Shown: piece after piece, positions 8,910-16,737 of the stretch
Numbering within the stretch: the stretch's first letter is position 1
How the letters are laid out: every line of letters begins with the position of its first letter
Assembly (NCBI RefSeq): GCF_013410405.1
Contig: NZ_JACCFK010000002.1
Coordinates: 930,001 to 994,000 of the forward strand
Reading direction: 5' to 3'
DNA length: 64,000 nucleotides
Source: Amycolatopsis endophytica
GTDB lineage: Bacteria > Actinomycetota > Actinomycetes > Mycobacteriales > Pseudonocardiaceae
Position numbers and translations under genes: made by a program
The notes under the pieces: model-generated
Seen by the model: the letters and a program-made list of their open reading frames with translations, nothing else
Told to the model about the DNA's origin: nothing
Database searches by the model: none

Positions 8910-10288
8910 TCGGCTGGCTGCAGCACTCCACCGGGGGTCTGCTCACGCTCGCGGCGGTGTCGATCGCCGTCCTGCTGGTCCTGATCATCCGCTTCAAGAC
9001 GGAACCGTTCATCGCCCTGATCGTCGTCGGGCTGCTCACCGCGCTGGCCGCGGGCCTGCCGGTCGGCACGATCGTCGGCACCGCGCAGAAGACCTCGGAT
9101 TCCCTGCTGGAGAAGGGGTTCGGCGGCATCCTCGGCCACATCGCCGCCATCATCGGGCTGGGCACGCTGCTCGGCGCGATCCTGGAACGGTCCGGCGGCG
9201 CACGCGTGCTGACCGGCGCGTTGCTGCGGGCGTTCGGCGAAAAACGCGCGCCGCTGGCGATGGGGCTGTCCGGGCTGATCTTCGGCATCCCGGTGTTCTT
9301 CGACATCGGGATCTTCGTGCTCGCCCCGCTGGTCTACGTCGCGGCGCGGCAGGGCGGGCGGTCGCTGCTGCTGTACTGCCTGCCGCTGCTGGCCGGGCTG
9401 TCGATGACGCACGCGTTCATCCCGCCGCATCCCGGCCCGGTCGCCGCGGCCGGCCTGCTGCACGTGGACCTGGGCTGGATCATCCTGATGGGCGCGGTGT
9501 GCGGGATCCCCGCGTGGTTCCTCTCGGGTGTGGTGTTCCCGTCGTGGATCGGCAAGCGGATGCACGTCGACGTGCCCACCGAGATGATCGTCGACGAGGC
9601 GACCGAGGAAGGCCCGGGCCCGTCGCTGGGCCTGGTGGCGGCCATCATCGCGGTACCGCTGGTGCTGATCCTCGCGGGCACGTTCGGCAGCATCTGGTTG
9701 CCGAAGAACTCCGCCCTCGCCGGCGTCGCGACGTTCGTGGGGACTCCGGCAGTGGCGCTGACGGTCGCGGTGCTGCTGGCGTTCTGGCTGCTGGGCACCC
9801 GCCGCGGGATGTCCGGGAAGGAGCTGTCCGCGCTGTCCGCGGCGTCGCTGCGGCCGGTCGCGATGCTGCTGCTGGTGGTCGGCGCCGGCGCGTTCTTCGG
9901 CGCGGTCCTGTCGGCGACCGGGATCGGCAAGGCGGTGGCCGACTCGTTGCAGGCGGGCGGGCTGCCGGTGATCGCGGCGGCGTACGTCATCAGCTGCGGG
10001 CTGCGGATCGCGCAGGGCTCGGCGACCGTGGCGATCGTGACCACCGGCGGGATCCTCGCGCCCACCGTGGCCGGTCTGGGCTATTCGCAGGCGCAGCTGG
10101 CCCTGATCGTGGTGGCCATTTCCGCCGGATCGATCATCGCCTCGCACGTGAACGACGGCGGGTTCTGGATCGTGTCGCGGTATTTCGGGATGACGGTCGG
10201 GGAAACGCTCAAGACGTGGACCGTGCTGGAAACCATTCTGTCGGTTTCCGGGTTCGCGATGTCGGCGATCCTGATGGCCGTGGTGTAG
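8906..10288 (+). CDS. GntP-family permease (gluconate/D-serine type)
   Basis: Integral membrane transporter, 460 residues with about 12-14 hydrophobic segments, of the GntP family that includes gluconate permeases and the D-serine permease DsdX. Family motifs include GFGGILGHIAAIIGLGTLLG, HAFIPPHPGPVAAA and SHVNDGGFWIVSRYFG. The start is TTG at 8906, five bases after AGGAGG and overlapping the preceding stop (TTGA), so translation is coupled. With a D-serine dehydratase-like enzyme and a D-aminoacylase in the same operon, a D-amino acid or its N-acyl form is a more likely cargo than gluconate. Confidence 0.9.
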   Translation: MIGWLQHSTGGLLTLAAVSIAVLLVLIIRFKTEPFIALIVVGLLTALAAGLPVGTIVGTAQKTSDSLLEKGFGGILGHIAAIIGLGTLLGAILERSGGARVLTGALLRAFGEKRAPLAMGLSGLIFGIPVFFDIGIFVLAPLVYVAARQGGRSLLLYCLPLLAGLSMTHAFIPPHPGPVAAAGLLHVDLGWIILMGAVCGIPAWFLSGVVFPSWIGKRMHVDVPTEMIVDEATEEGPGPSLGLVAAIIAVPLVLILAGTFGSIWLPKNSALAGVATFVGTPAVALTVAVLLAFWLLGTRRGMSGKELSALSAASLRPVAMLLLVVGAGAFFGAVLSATGIGKAVADSLQAGGLPVIAAAYVISCGLRIAQGSATVAIVTTGGILAPTVAGLGYSQAQLALIVVAISAGSIIASHVNDGGFWIVSRYFGMTVGETLKTWTVLETILSVSGFAMSAILMAVV

Positions 10289-10301
10289 CGGGTGCCCCCG
10301 G

Positions 10302-10781
10302 TCAGATCCGGCTGGCGTTGTGGAAGGGCATGCCCGCCATCGGGGACACCTTCACCGGCTCGCCCGAGGTGCTGGCGTGCACGATGTTCCCGTCACCGGC
10401 GTAGATGCCCACGTGGCTGACCGGTTCGTAGAAGAACACCAGGTCACCGGGCTGCAGCTGGGCCTGGGTCACCGGCGTGCCCAGCGTGGACTGGGTGCGC
10501 GAGCTGTGCGGCAGGTCCACCCCGGCCTGCTTGAACGCCCACTGGACGAGACCGGAACAGTCGAAGGCGTCCGGCCCGGCTCCGCCCCACGCGTAGGGCT
10601 TGCCCTGCTGGGTGAGCGCGCTGCGCAAAGCGTTGGCGCCGACGCCGGCGCCCTCGGCCGAGGACGGCGCAACGACCGCCGCGTCGGCTACCGGGGCGGC
10701 CGCGCTCGCGAACGCCGGGACGGCGACCGCGGCGGCCAGAACGGCCGTGGTCACGCTCGCACGGAGGGTTTTCCGACTCAT
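10302..10781 (-). CDS. Secreted NlpC/P60 cell-wall endopeptidase
   Basis: 159-residue exported protein: a signal peptide (MSRKTLRAS, hydrophobic core, ending near ASAAA), a short linker and one NlpC/P60 domain with catalytic Cys75 in DAFDCSGLVQ, His123 in SHVGIY and His135. Such enzymes cut peptide cross-links in peptidoglycan. ATG at 10781 was chosen because the signal peptide starts there; the frame is open for another 56 codons upstream without resembling protein. The gene faces the permease end to end across 13 bases. A long leader with a CRP-like site precedes it. Confidence 0.93.
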   Translation of the reverse strand: MSRKTLRASVTTAVLAAAVAVPAFASAAAPVADAAVVAPSSAEGAGVGANALRSALTQQGKPYAWGGAGPDAFDCSGLVQWAFKQAGVDLPHSSRTQSTLGTPVTQAQLQPGDLVFFYEPVSHVGIYAGDGNIVHASTSGEPVKVSPMAGMPFHNASRI

Positions 10782-10950
10782 CTCGCGTGTTTCCTTTCGC
10801 CTCGCACCACCGGACGGCCGGGGAAAGCCGCCTGTTCCGGCGGTGGCTCGCGACGCGATCTTTCGGGGCAGATCACTGGTTGCCGCAAGAGCGCGGAAAA
10901 CATTACGAAAAGGACGGGGCAATTGTGAAGACGCGGTGCGATATGACACA
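10782..10950 (-). promoter_or_regulatory. Structured leader and CRP/GlxR-like site of the NlpC/P60 gene
   Basis: On the minus strand TGTGTCATATCGCACC (10950-10935) matches the CRP/GlxR consensus at TGTG, the central TA and CAC. Downstream the leader can fold: CCGCC-GGAACA-GGCGG enclosed by CCAC...GTGG, ending close to the start codon. The arrangement resembles resuscitation-factor and wall-hydrolase genes controlled by cAMP receptor proteins in relatives. The c-di-AMP riboswitch common before such genes was not recognised. Confidence 0.35.
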
Positions 10951-11043
10951 GATCAAATGGTCCGGGTAACGGATCTTTCGCTCGCTGTCACGATTGTTTC
11001 TCCGGTCCCGGCGCGGTGACACCGCACCGGGACCGGCACGGTG

Positions 11044-11502
11044 TCACTGTTGCTGGAAACCTTGCTGGTACTGGCCCTGCGGCTGCTGCTGCGCCGGCTG
11101 CTGGTACTGCTGTTGCTGCTGCGCGCCCGTGTCCGTGCCTTCGGGCACCACGTACACGGCCGTGCCGTAGGCGGCGATCTCACTGGCGGTCTGTGCGATT
11201 TCGTTGCAGTCGAAGCGCATGCTGAGCACCGCGTTGGCGCCGAAGGCCATCGCCTCCTGACAGAGCCGGCCCAGCGCCTCGTACCGCGAGTCGGACAGCA
11301 GTTTGGACAGCCCCTTGAGTTCACCGCCCGCCATCGCCTTGAAACCGGCGCCCATCGTGGAGAACATGTTGCGGCTGCGGACGGTCAGCCCGAACACCTC
11401 GCCGTACACGCGCACGACCCGGTACCCGGGCAAATCGTTCATCGTGGACAGCATGATGGGAAACCGGGGCTGCGGTTGCTGCTGCTGGTATGGCTGGCTC
11501 AT
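11044..11502 (-). CDS. YbjQ/UPF0145-family protein with glutamine-rich tail
   Basis: 152-residue cytosolic protein. The core (MNDLPGYRVVRVYGEVFGLTVRS, GLSKLLSDSRYEALGRLCQEAMAFGANAVLSMRFD) is the YbjQ fold, sometimes called heavy-metal-binding, whose role is unknown. Both ends are glutamine-rich (QPYQQQQPQP and a C-terminal run of Q/P/Y/G), an extension not part of the family core. ATG at 11502 has no Shine-Dalgarno but a TACGAT box 6 bases upstream, implying a leaderless message. It lies just downstream of the response-regulator gene. Confidence 0.85.
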   Translation of the reverse strand: MSQPYQQQQPQPRFPIMLSTMNDLPGYRVVRVYGEVFGLTVRSRNMFSTMGAGFKAMAGGELKGLSKLLSDSRYEALGRLCQEAMAFGANAVLSMRFDCNEIAQTASEIAAYGTAVYVVPEGTDTGAQQQQQYQQPAQQQPQGQYQQGFQQQ

Positions 11503-11521
11503 GCGCGGATCGTAGCGTTGT

Positions 11522-12196
11522 TCACGTTTGGGCCCGGTACCAAACCTCCGGACGCCCGACCTGACCGTAGCGCGGCTCACGTCGTGCCAGACCGTTGTCG
11601 GCCAGGTACTCCAGGTACCGGCGCGCCGTCACGCGGGACACCCCGGTCGCGGTGGCCGCCGCACCGGCCGAGAGCCCGTCCGGTTCGGCCCGCAGCGCCG
11701 TGACCACCGCGTCCAGCGTCTGACCGCTCATCCCCTTCGGCAGCGCCTGGGCCACCGGCGAACGCAGCGCGGCGAACGCCCGGTCCACTTCGGACTGGCC
11801 GAGCACCTCGCCCGCTTCGCCGAAACTTTCCCGGAACTTCGCGTACTGTTCCAGTTTGTCGCGCAGCGAGGCGAAGGTGAACGGCTTGATGAGGTACTGC
11901 ACGATCCCCGCCGACACCGCCGCCTTGACGACCGCGAGGTCCCGCGCCGACGTGACCGCGATGACGTCGACGAGGTTGCCCGCCGCCCGCATCGCCCGGC
12001 ACACCGCGAGGCCGTGCGTGTCCGGCAGGTAGAAGTCGAGCAGGACGAGGTCGGCGGTGTCCCGTTCGAAGAACCGCAGCGCCTCCGCTCCGGAGTGGAC
12101 GACCGCCGCGACGGTGAACCCGGCGACCCGCTCGACGTAGGTGCGGTGCGCCTCGGCGGCGACCTGGTCGTCCTCCACCACCAGCACCCGGATCAC
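11522..12196 (-). CDS. DcuR/CitB-type response regulator
   Basis: 224-residue response regulator. The receiver domain has the acidic pair at residues 9-10, phospho-acceptor Asp54 (LLDFYLPDTHG), and Lys104 (LIKPF). The C-terminal half ends in a winged helix typical of the CitB/DcuR group (GVSRVTARRYLEYLADNGLA). Its ATG overlaps the kinase stop codon (ATGA), so the pair is co-translated. The divergent dctA gene is the obvious target; a 15-bp palindrome lies in that promoter region. Confidence 0.93.
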   Translation of the reverse strand: MIRVLVVEDDQVAAEAHRTYVERVAGFTVAAVVHSGAEALRFFERDTADLVLLDFYLPDTHGLAVCRAMRAAGNLVDVIAVTSARDLAVVKAAVSAGIVQYLIKPFTFASLRDKLEQYAKFRESFGEAGEVLGQSEVDRAFAALRSPVAQALPKGMSGQTLDAVVTALRAEPDGLSAGAAATATGVSRVTARRYLEYLADNGLARREPRYGQVGRPEVWYRAQT

Positions 12197-13800
12197 GAAG
12201 TCACCTCCCGCCGCACCGGCAGCCGCACGGTGAACACCGCACCCTCGTCCGAGGTCACTTCCACACTCCCGCCATGGCGCCGGACCACCTGCCCCACGAG
12301 CGCCAGGCCCAGGCCGTGACCGTCCGGTTTGGTCGTCCAGCCGCGCTCGAACACCTGCCGCCGCGCCTCGCCCGGCACGCCGCCACCGTTGTCGGCGACG
12401 CGCAGGACCAGTTCGCCGTCCGCGATCTTCGCGGTCACCGTGACCCGCGGCCTGCCCGGGCGCTCCCCCACCGCGTCGATGGCCGCGTCGATGGCGTTGT
12501 CGATCAGGTTGCCGAGAACGGTGATGAGGTCACGGGACTCCAGGCCGGTGTCGGCGTCCTCGATCGCGGTGTCCTCGGTGAGCACGAGTTCCGCGCCGCG
12601 TTCGCTCGCCTCGGCGGTCTTGCCGAGCAGCAACGCGGCGAGCACCGGTTCGGACACCGCGCCCACCACCTGGTCGGTGAGCCGCTGCGCGATCTCCAGT
12701 TCGGCGGTGGCGAACTCGACCGCCTCCTCCGATCGCCCGATCTCGACCAGCGACACCACCGTGTGCAGGCGGTTGGCCGCCTCGTGCGCCTGCGAACGGA
12801 GCGATTCGGCGAGCCCGCGGGCCGTGGTCAGCTCGCCGGTCAGCAGCTGCAGATCGGTGTGGTCGCGCAGGGTGACGACGGTGCCGTGATCGCGGGCCCT
12901 GGCGCGTGAGCGGACCGGCGCGGTGCTGACCACCAGCACCCGCACGTCGGTCAGGTGGATCTCGTCGCGCCGCGGCTCCTGCCCGCGCAGCGCTTCGACC
13001 AGGCTCGGCGGCAGCCCGAGCGCGGTGACCGGCGTGCCGGTCGGGTCGGCGTCGAGGCCGAGCAGTTCGCGTGCGGCGTCGTTGCACAGCACGACCCGTT
13101 CGTCCGCGCCGACGAGCACCAGCCCCTCGCGCACCGCGTGCAGGGTCGCCTCGTAGTAGGCGAAAACGCTGCTCAGCTCGGCCGGCGCCAAGCCGCGTGT
13201 CTGGCGCCGCAGACGGGTGCTGACCAGGTAGCTGCCCGCGATCCCGACCACGAGCGCGGCACCGGCGACGGCGGCGAGCGTCCAGATCCGCTGCGCGAGC
13301 GTGGCCGAGATGGCCTCCACCTTGATGCCCGCCGAGACCAGCGCGACCACCCGGCGCCCGCCGTCGAACACCGGCACGACCGCGCGCATCGACGGGCCGA
13401 GCGTGCCGGTGTAGGTCTCGGTGTACACCCGCCCCTGCCGCGCGACGTCGATCGTGCCGATGAAGCGCTGCCCGATCAGTTCCGGGTTGGGGTGCGTGTA
13501 GCGGATGCCGTCCGGGTCCATGATCGTGATGAAATCGACCCCGGTGTCACGCCGGACCTGTTCGGCGAAGGGCTGCAGTTCGGTGCTGGGCGCCGGCAAC
13601 GCCAGCGCGGAGGGCACGGCAGGCGAATCGGCGATGGTGGTCGCGATCGTGACCACCTTGTCCCTGGCCCGGTCGTCCACGGTGCGGACGGCGTCGACCC
13701 AGGCCAGCACCACCCCGACGGCGACCAGCACCGCCACTCCCGCCACCTGCAGCAGGAGCAGCTGGCGGGCCAGGCTCCAGCGCCGTCCCGTGATCCGCAC
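12193..13800 (-). CDS. DcuS/CitA-type sensor histidine kinase
   Basis: Membrane sensor kinase of about 535 residues: TM1 (LLLLQVAGVAVLVAVGVVLAW), an extracytoplasmic PAS-like sensor (GVDFITIMDPDGIRYTHPNPELIGQ), TM2 (IWTLAAVAGAALVVGIAGSYLV), a cytoplasmic PAS domain, the SpoOB-type dimerisation helix (AHEAANRLHTVVSL with the phospho-histidine) and an HATPase (NLIDNAIDAA, DNGGGVPGE, GLGLALVGQVVRRHGG). This architecture senses C4-dicarboxylates or citrate. GTG at 13800 places TM1 near residue 12 as in relatives; an ATG at 13875 is the alternative. It faces dctA across about 145 bases. Confidence 0.92.
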   Translation of the reverse strand: MRITGRRWSLARQLLLLQVAGVAVLVAVGVVLAWVDAVRTVDDRARDKVVTIATTIADSPAVPSALALPAPSTELQPFAEQVRRDTGVDFITIMDPDGIRYTHPNPELIGQRFIGTIDVARQGRVYTETYTGTLGPSMRAVVPVFDGGRRVVALVSAGIKVEAISATLAQRIWTLAAVAGAALVVGIAGSYLVSTRLRRQTRGLAPAELSSVFAYYEATLHAVREGLVLVGADERVVLCNDAARELLGLDADPTGTPVTALGLPPSLVEALRGQEPRRDEIHLTDVRVLVVSTAPVRSRARARDHGTVVTLRDHTDLQLLTGELTTARGLAESLRSQAHEAANRLHTVVSLVEIGRSEEAVEFATAELEIAQRLTDQVVGAVSEPVLAALLLGKTAEASERGAELVLTEDTAIEDADTGLESRDLITVLGNLIDNAIDAAIDAVGERPGRPRVTVTAKIADGELVLRVADNGGGVPGEARRQVFERGWTTKPDGHGLGLALVGQVVRRHGGSVEVTSDEGAVFTVRLPVRREVTS

Positions 13801-13879
13801 TCCGCCATCCCAGCACACCGCCCCCGCGGAGCACGCACGGGCGAACTCTATGAACACAACCGTGACGGCGGTCATAGCG

Positions 13880-13894
13880 GTGACTGATAGTCAC
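13880..13894. promoter_or_regulatory. Palindromic operator candidate before dctA
   Basis: GTGACT-GAT-AGTCAC is a perfect 6-bp inverted repeat with a 3-base centre, 51 bases upstream of the dctA start and between the divergent genes. It is a good candidate site for the response regulator encoded next door. Confidence 0.45.
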
Positions 13895-13944
13895 TCGCAA
13901 AGCTGCGCCGGAAAGGGCGCGCCTCGTCCCCACAGGAGGCAACG

Positions 13945-15300
13945 TTGCCTACGGCACAACCGGCCGACGCGAAGCCGCGTCGCGACCGGATGCACTACCT
14001 CTACCTCGCGGTCATCGCCGCCGTGGTGCTCGGCGTCGCGGTCGGGCTGATCTTCCCGGACTTCGGCAAGAGCCTCGCCTGGCTCGGCAACGGGTTCGTG
14101 AACCTGATCAAGATGATGATCTCGCCGATCATCTTCTGCACCATCGTGCTCGGTATCGGGTCGGTCGCCAAGGCGGCCAAGGTCGGCAAGGTCGGCCTGA
14201 TGGCCATCGGGTACTTCCTGGTGATGTCCACGTTCGCGCTGGCCATCGGCCTGATCGTGGGCAACCTGCTGCACCCTGGCGCCGGCCTGCACCTGGACCC
14301 GTCCACGATCGAGAAGGCTCAGGAGCAGGCGAGCAAGGGCAGCAGCGAGGGCACCACGGACTTCGTCCTCGGCATCATCCCGACCTCGCTGGTGTCGTCG
14401 TTCACCGAGGGCTCGGTGCTGCAGACGCTGCTGGTCGCGCTGCTGGCCGGGTTCGCGCTGCAGAAGATGGGGCCCGCGGGCAAGCCGATCCTGCGCGGCA
14501 TCGAGCACATCCAGAAGCTGGTCTTCCGGATTCTCGGCATGATCATGTGGGCGGCGCCGGTCGGCGCGTTCGGCGCGATCGCCGCCGTGGTGGGCGCGAC
14601 GGGCTGGAGCGCGCTGAAGAGCCTCGCGGTCGTGATGATCGGGTTCTACGTGACGTGTGTGCTGTTCGTCACGATCGTGCTCGGCGCGATCCTGTGGCTG
14701 GGCGCCCGGGTGAACGTGTTCAGCCTGCTGCGTTACCTGGCCCGCGAGTTCCTGCTGATCGTGTCCACGTCGTCGTCGGAGTCGGCGCTGCCGCGGCTGA
14801 TCGCGAAGATGGAGCACCTGGGTGTCAGCAAACCGGTCGTCGGCATCACGGTCCCGACCGGGTACTCGTTCAACCTCGACGGCACCGCGATCTACCTGAC
14901 GATGGCGACGCTGTTCATCGCCACCGCGCAGGGCAGCCCGCTGGCCCTGGGTGAGCAGATCTCCCTGCTGGTGTTCATGATCATCGCTTCGAAGGGCGCG
15001 GCGGGCGTGAGCGGCGCCGGCCTGGCGACCCTGGCGGGCGGGCTGCAGTCGCACCGGCCGGACCTGGTCGGCGGCGTCGGATTCATCCTCGGCATCGACC
15101 GGTTCATGTCCGAGGCGCGCGCGGTGACCAACTTCGCGGGCAACGCCGTGGCGACCGTGGTCATCGGGTCCTGGACGAAGGAGTTCGACCGCGCCAAGGC
15201 CCAGCGGGTCCTCGGCGGGCAGGATCCCTTCGACGAGACCACCCAGCTGGACCGCGCGCCCGCGGAGCCGGAGCGCGAGCCCGAGAAGGCCGGCGTCTGA
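13945..15300 (+). CDS. dctA: C4-dicarboxylate/cation symporter
   Basis: Sodium- or proton-coupled dicarboxylate importer of the DAACS family, 451 residues. Family signatures are present: FVNLIKMMISPIIFCTIVLG, the serine-rich loop STSSSESALPRLI, and PTGYSFNLDGTAIYLTMATLFIA. TTG at 13945 is preceded by AGGAGG at the proper distance. Likely substrates are succinate, fumarate and malate. The divergent DcuS-like kinase and regulator are presumed to control it. Its stop overlaps the ATG of the esterase gene (TGATG), which suggests the esterase is translated from the same message. Confidence 0.95.
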   Translation: MPTAQPADAKPRRDRMHYLYLAVIAAVVLGVAVGLIFPDFGKSLAWLGNGFVNLIKMMISPIIFCTIVLGIGSVAKAAKVGKVGLMAIGYFLVMSTFALAIGLIVGNLLHPGAGLHLDPSTIEKAQEQASKGSSEGTTDFVLGIIPTSLVSSFTEGSVLQTLLVALLAGFALQKMGPAGKPILRGIEHIQKLVFRILGMIMWAAPVGAFGAIAAVVGATGWSALKSLAVVMIGFYVTCVLFVTIVLGAILWLGARVNVFSLLRYLAREFLLIVSTSSSESALPRLIAKMEHLGVSKPVVGITVPTGYSFNLDGTAIYLTMATLFIATAQGSPLALGEQISLLVFMIIASKGAAGVSGAGLATLAGGLQSHRPDLVGGVGFILGIDRFMSEARAVTNFAGNAVATVVIGSWTKEFDRAKAQRVLGGQDPFDETTQLDRAPAEPEREPEKAGV

Positions 15301-16226
15301 TGCGCGGCCGCACCCTGGTGATCGCGGTGGTGGCCGCGATCACCAGCGCCCTCCTCGCCGCGCCCACCGCCAGTGCTTCCCGGATCGTCGACTTCCCCGT
15401 GCCGTCCACCGGATGCGGTCGCGCCGCGCCCGTGCCGGTGGGAGAAAGCGTGACCCGCACCGTCACCTCGGGCGGGCTCACGCGCAGCTACCTGCTGCAC
15501 GTTCCGGCGGACTACCGGCCGGCCCGGCCGCTTCCGCTGGTCCTGTCCTTCCACGGCCACAAGCGCACCTCGGAGTACCAGGAGGAACTGTCCGGGTTCT
15601 CCGCCACCGGCGCGATCGCCGTGTACCCGCAGGGCCTGGTGGGCACGGACGGCGAGACGGCGTGGACGGGTGCGCCGTACTCGGCCGCCGCGGACGACGT
15701 GCTGTTCACCAGCGATCTGCTGAACCAGCTGCAACGGCAGCTGTGCGTGGACTCACGGCGGATCTACGCGGCCGGGAAGTCCAACGGCGGCGGGTTCACC
15801 GGGGTGCTGGCCTGCCGGCTGAGTGGCCGGATCGCGGCGTTCGCGCCCGTGTCCGGGGCGTTCTACCCGCAGGGCGGCGCGTGTGAGCCGTCGCGGCCGG
15901 TGCCGGTGCTGGACTTCCACGGCACCGCCGACACCACCATCCCCTACGCCGGTGACCCGGAGCGCGGGCTGCCGCCCATTCCGGACTGGCTGGCCGACTG
16001 GGCCGCGCGCGACGGGTGCGCCGCCACACCTAAGGTGTCCGGCGACGAGGTGCGGGTGTACCGGTGGCGGGGATGTGACCGGGGCACGGACCTGGTGCAC
16101 TACCGGGTCGAGGGCCTGGGCCACGACTGGCCGAGCACCACGCCCAACCCGGACTCGGACGTCCCGGCGGTGCTCGACGCGACACCGGTGATCATGCGGT
16201 TCTTCGCCGCGCACCCGCTGCGCTGA
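15300..16226 (+). CDS. Secreted PHB-depolymerase/feruloyl-esterase-like hydrolase
   Basis: 308-residue exported alpha/beta hydrolase of the LpqC/esterase PHB family. A signal peptide (residues 1-26, ending SASA) is followed by SYLLHVPADY, the oxyanion SFHGH motif, nucleophile Ser161 (AAGKSNGGG), Asp211 (FHGTADTTIPY) and His275 (GLGHDWPS): a complete triad. Substrates may be feruloylated xylan or polyesters. It is coupled to dctA by a 1-base stop-start overlap, an unusual pairing with a transporter. The last 35 bases overlap the end of the convergent SRPBCC gene. Confidence 0.88.
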   Translation: MRGRTLVIAVVAAITSALLAAPTASASRIVDFPVPSTGCGRAAPVPVGESVTRTVTSGGLTRSYLLHVPADYRPARPLPLVLSFHGHKRTSEYQEELSGFSATGAIAVYPQGLVGTDGETAWTGAPYSAAADDVLFTSDLLNQLQRQLCVDSRRIYAAGKSNGGGFTGVLACRLSGRIAAFAPVSGAFYPQGGACEPSRPVPVLDFHGTADTTIPYAGDPERGLPPIPDWLADWAARDGCAATPKVSGDEVRVYRWRGCDRGTDLVHYRVEGLGHDWPSTTPNPDSDVPAVLDATPVIMRFFAAHPLR

Positions 16227-16659
16227 GGTGGGCCGCCAGACCGCGCCTGCCACGCCGCATCATCACGGCGTGGTTGGCGCGGAACACCGGCCGCGCCACC
16301 GGGGAAAGCAGGCGGAGCAACGGTTTCGTGGCGATCACCTGCTGGGTGATCTCCAGCCGGGTGGCGCCCGGTAGCGGCACCGCGGTGGCGGCGAGTGAGC
16401 CCTCCAGGTCGCCGGTGAGGTGCACACGCATGCGGCCGGTGCGCGGGTCCTCTTCGGCCCGCCGCATGCGGATCGTCAGCGCGTACGGCAGCGCGGCCCG
16501 GCAGACGAGCTCAGCCGTGTCCTCGTCGACCCGGCTCACCTCGATCACGTCGGGCCACCAGCGCGGGTAGGCCGCCAGGTCGACGACCGCGTCGTAGACC
16601 GACCGCACCGGCGCGGACAGCAGCCAGGTGTCCCGGAAGCGATACGCGTTGACCCGCAT
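16192..16659 (-). CDS. SRPBCC (START-like) family protein
   Basis: 155-residue protein with the helix-grip fold used to bind hydrophobic ligands. Recognisable segments are WLLSAPVRSVYDAVVDLAAYPRWWPDVIEVSRVDE at the N-terminus (cut into short motifs: SVYDAV, YPRWWPDV), and RLEITQQVI with the C-terminal helix. Such proteins act as polyketide cyclases, lipid binders or co-chaperones; no specific role can be given. It is convergent with the esterase gene, with a 35-base overlap at the 3' ends, and starts at ATG 16659. Confidence 0.8.
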   Translation of the reverse strand: MRVNAYRFRDTWLLSAPVRSVYDAVVDLAAYPRWWPDVIEVSRVDEDTAELVCRAALPYALTIRMRRAEEDPRTGRMRVHLTGDLEGSLAATAVPLPGATRLEITQQVIATKPLLRLLSPVARPVFRANHAVMMRRGRRGLAAHLSAAGARRRTA

Positions 16660-16737
16660 GCTTCCGAGTATGCGCGAAGATCGGGAAACCGCTGAAGGAG
16701 CAGGCGGGGAAACACCGACGTCGTGGGCGTCCGCCGC

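Noticed and set aside
10782..10950. ydaO/yuaA c-di-AMP riboswitch before the NlpC/P60 gene
   Set aside because: Expected by analogy with other actinobacterial wall hydrolases, but its conserved sequence blocks could not be located.
11044..11130. CAG/CTG triplet repeat as a microsatellite
   Set aside because: The repeat encodes the glutamine-rich tail of the YbjQ protein with mixed codons and interruptions, so it is coding low complexity rather than an expanded tandem repeat.
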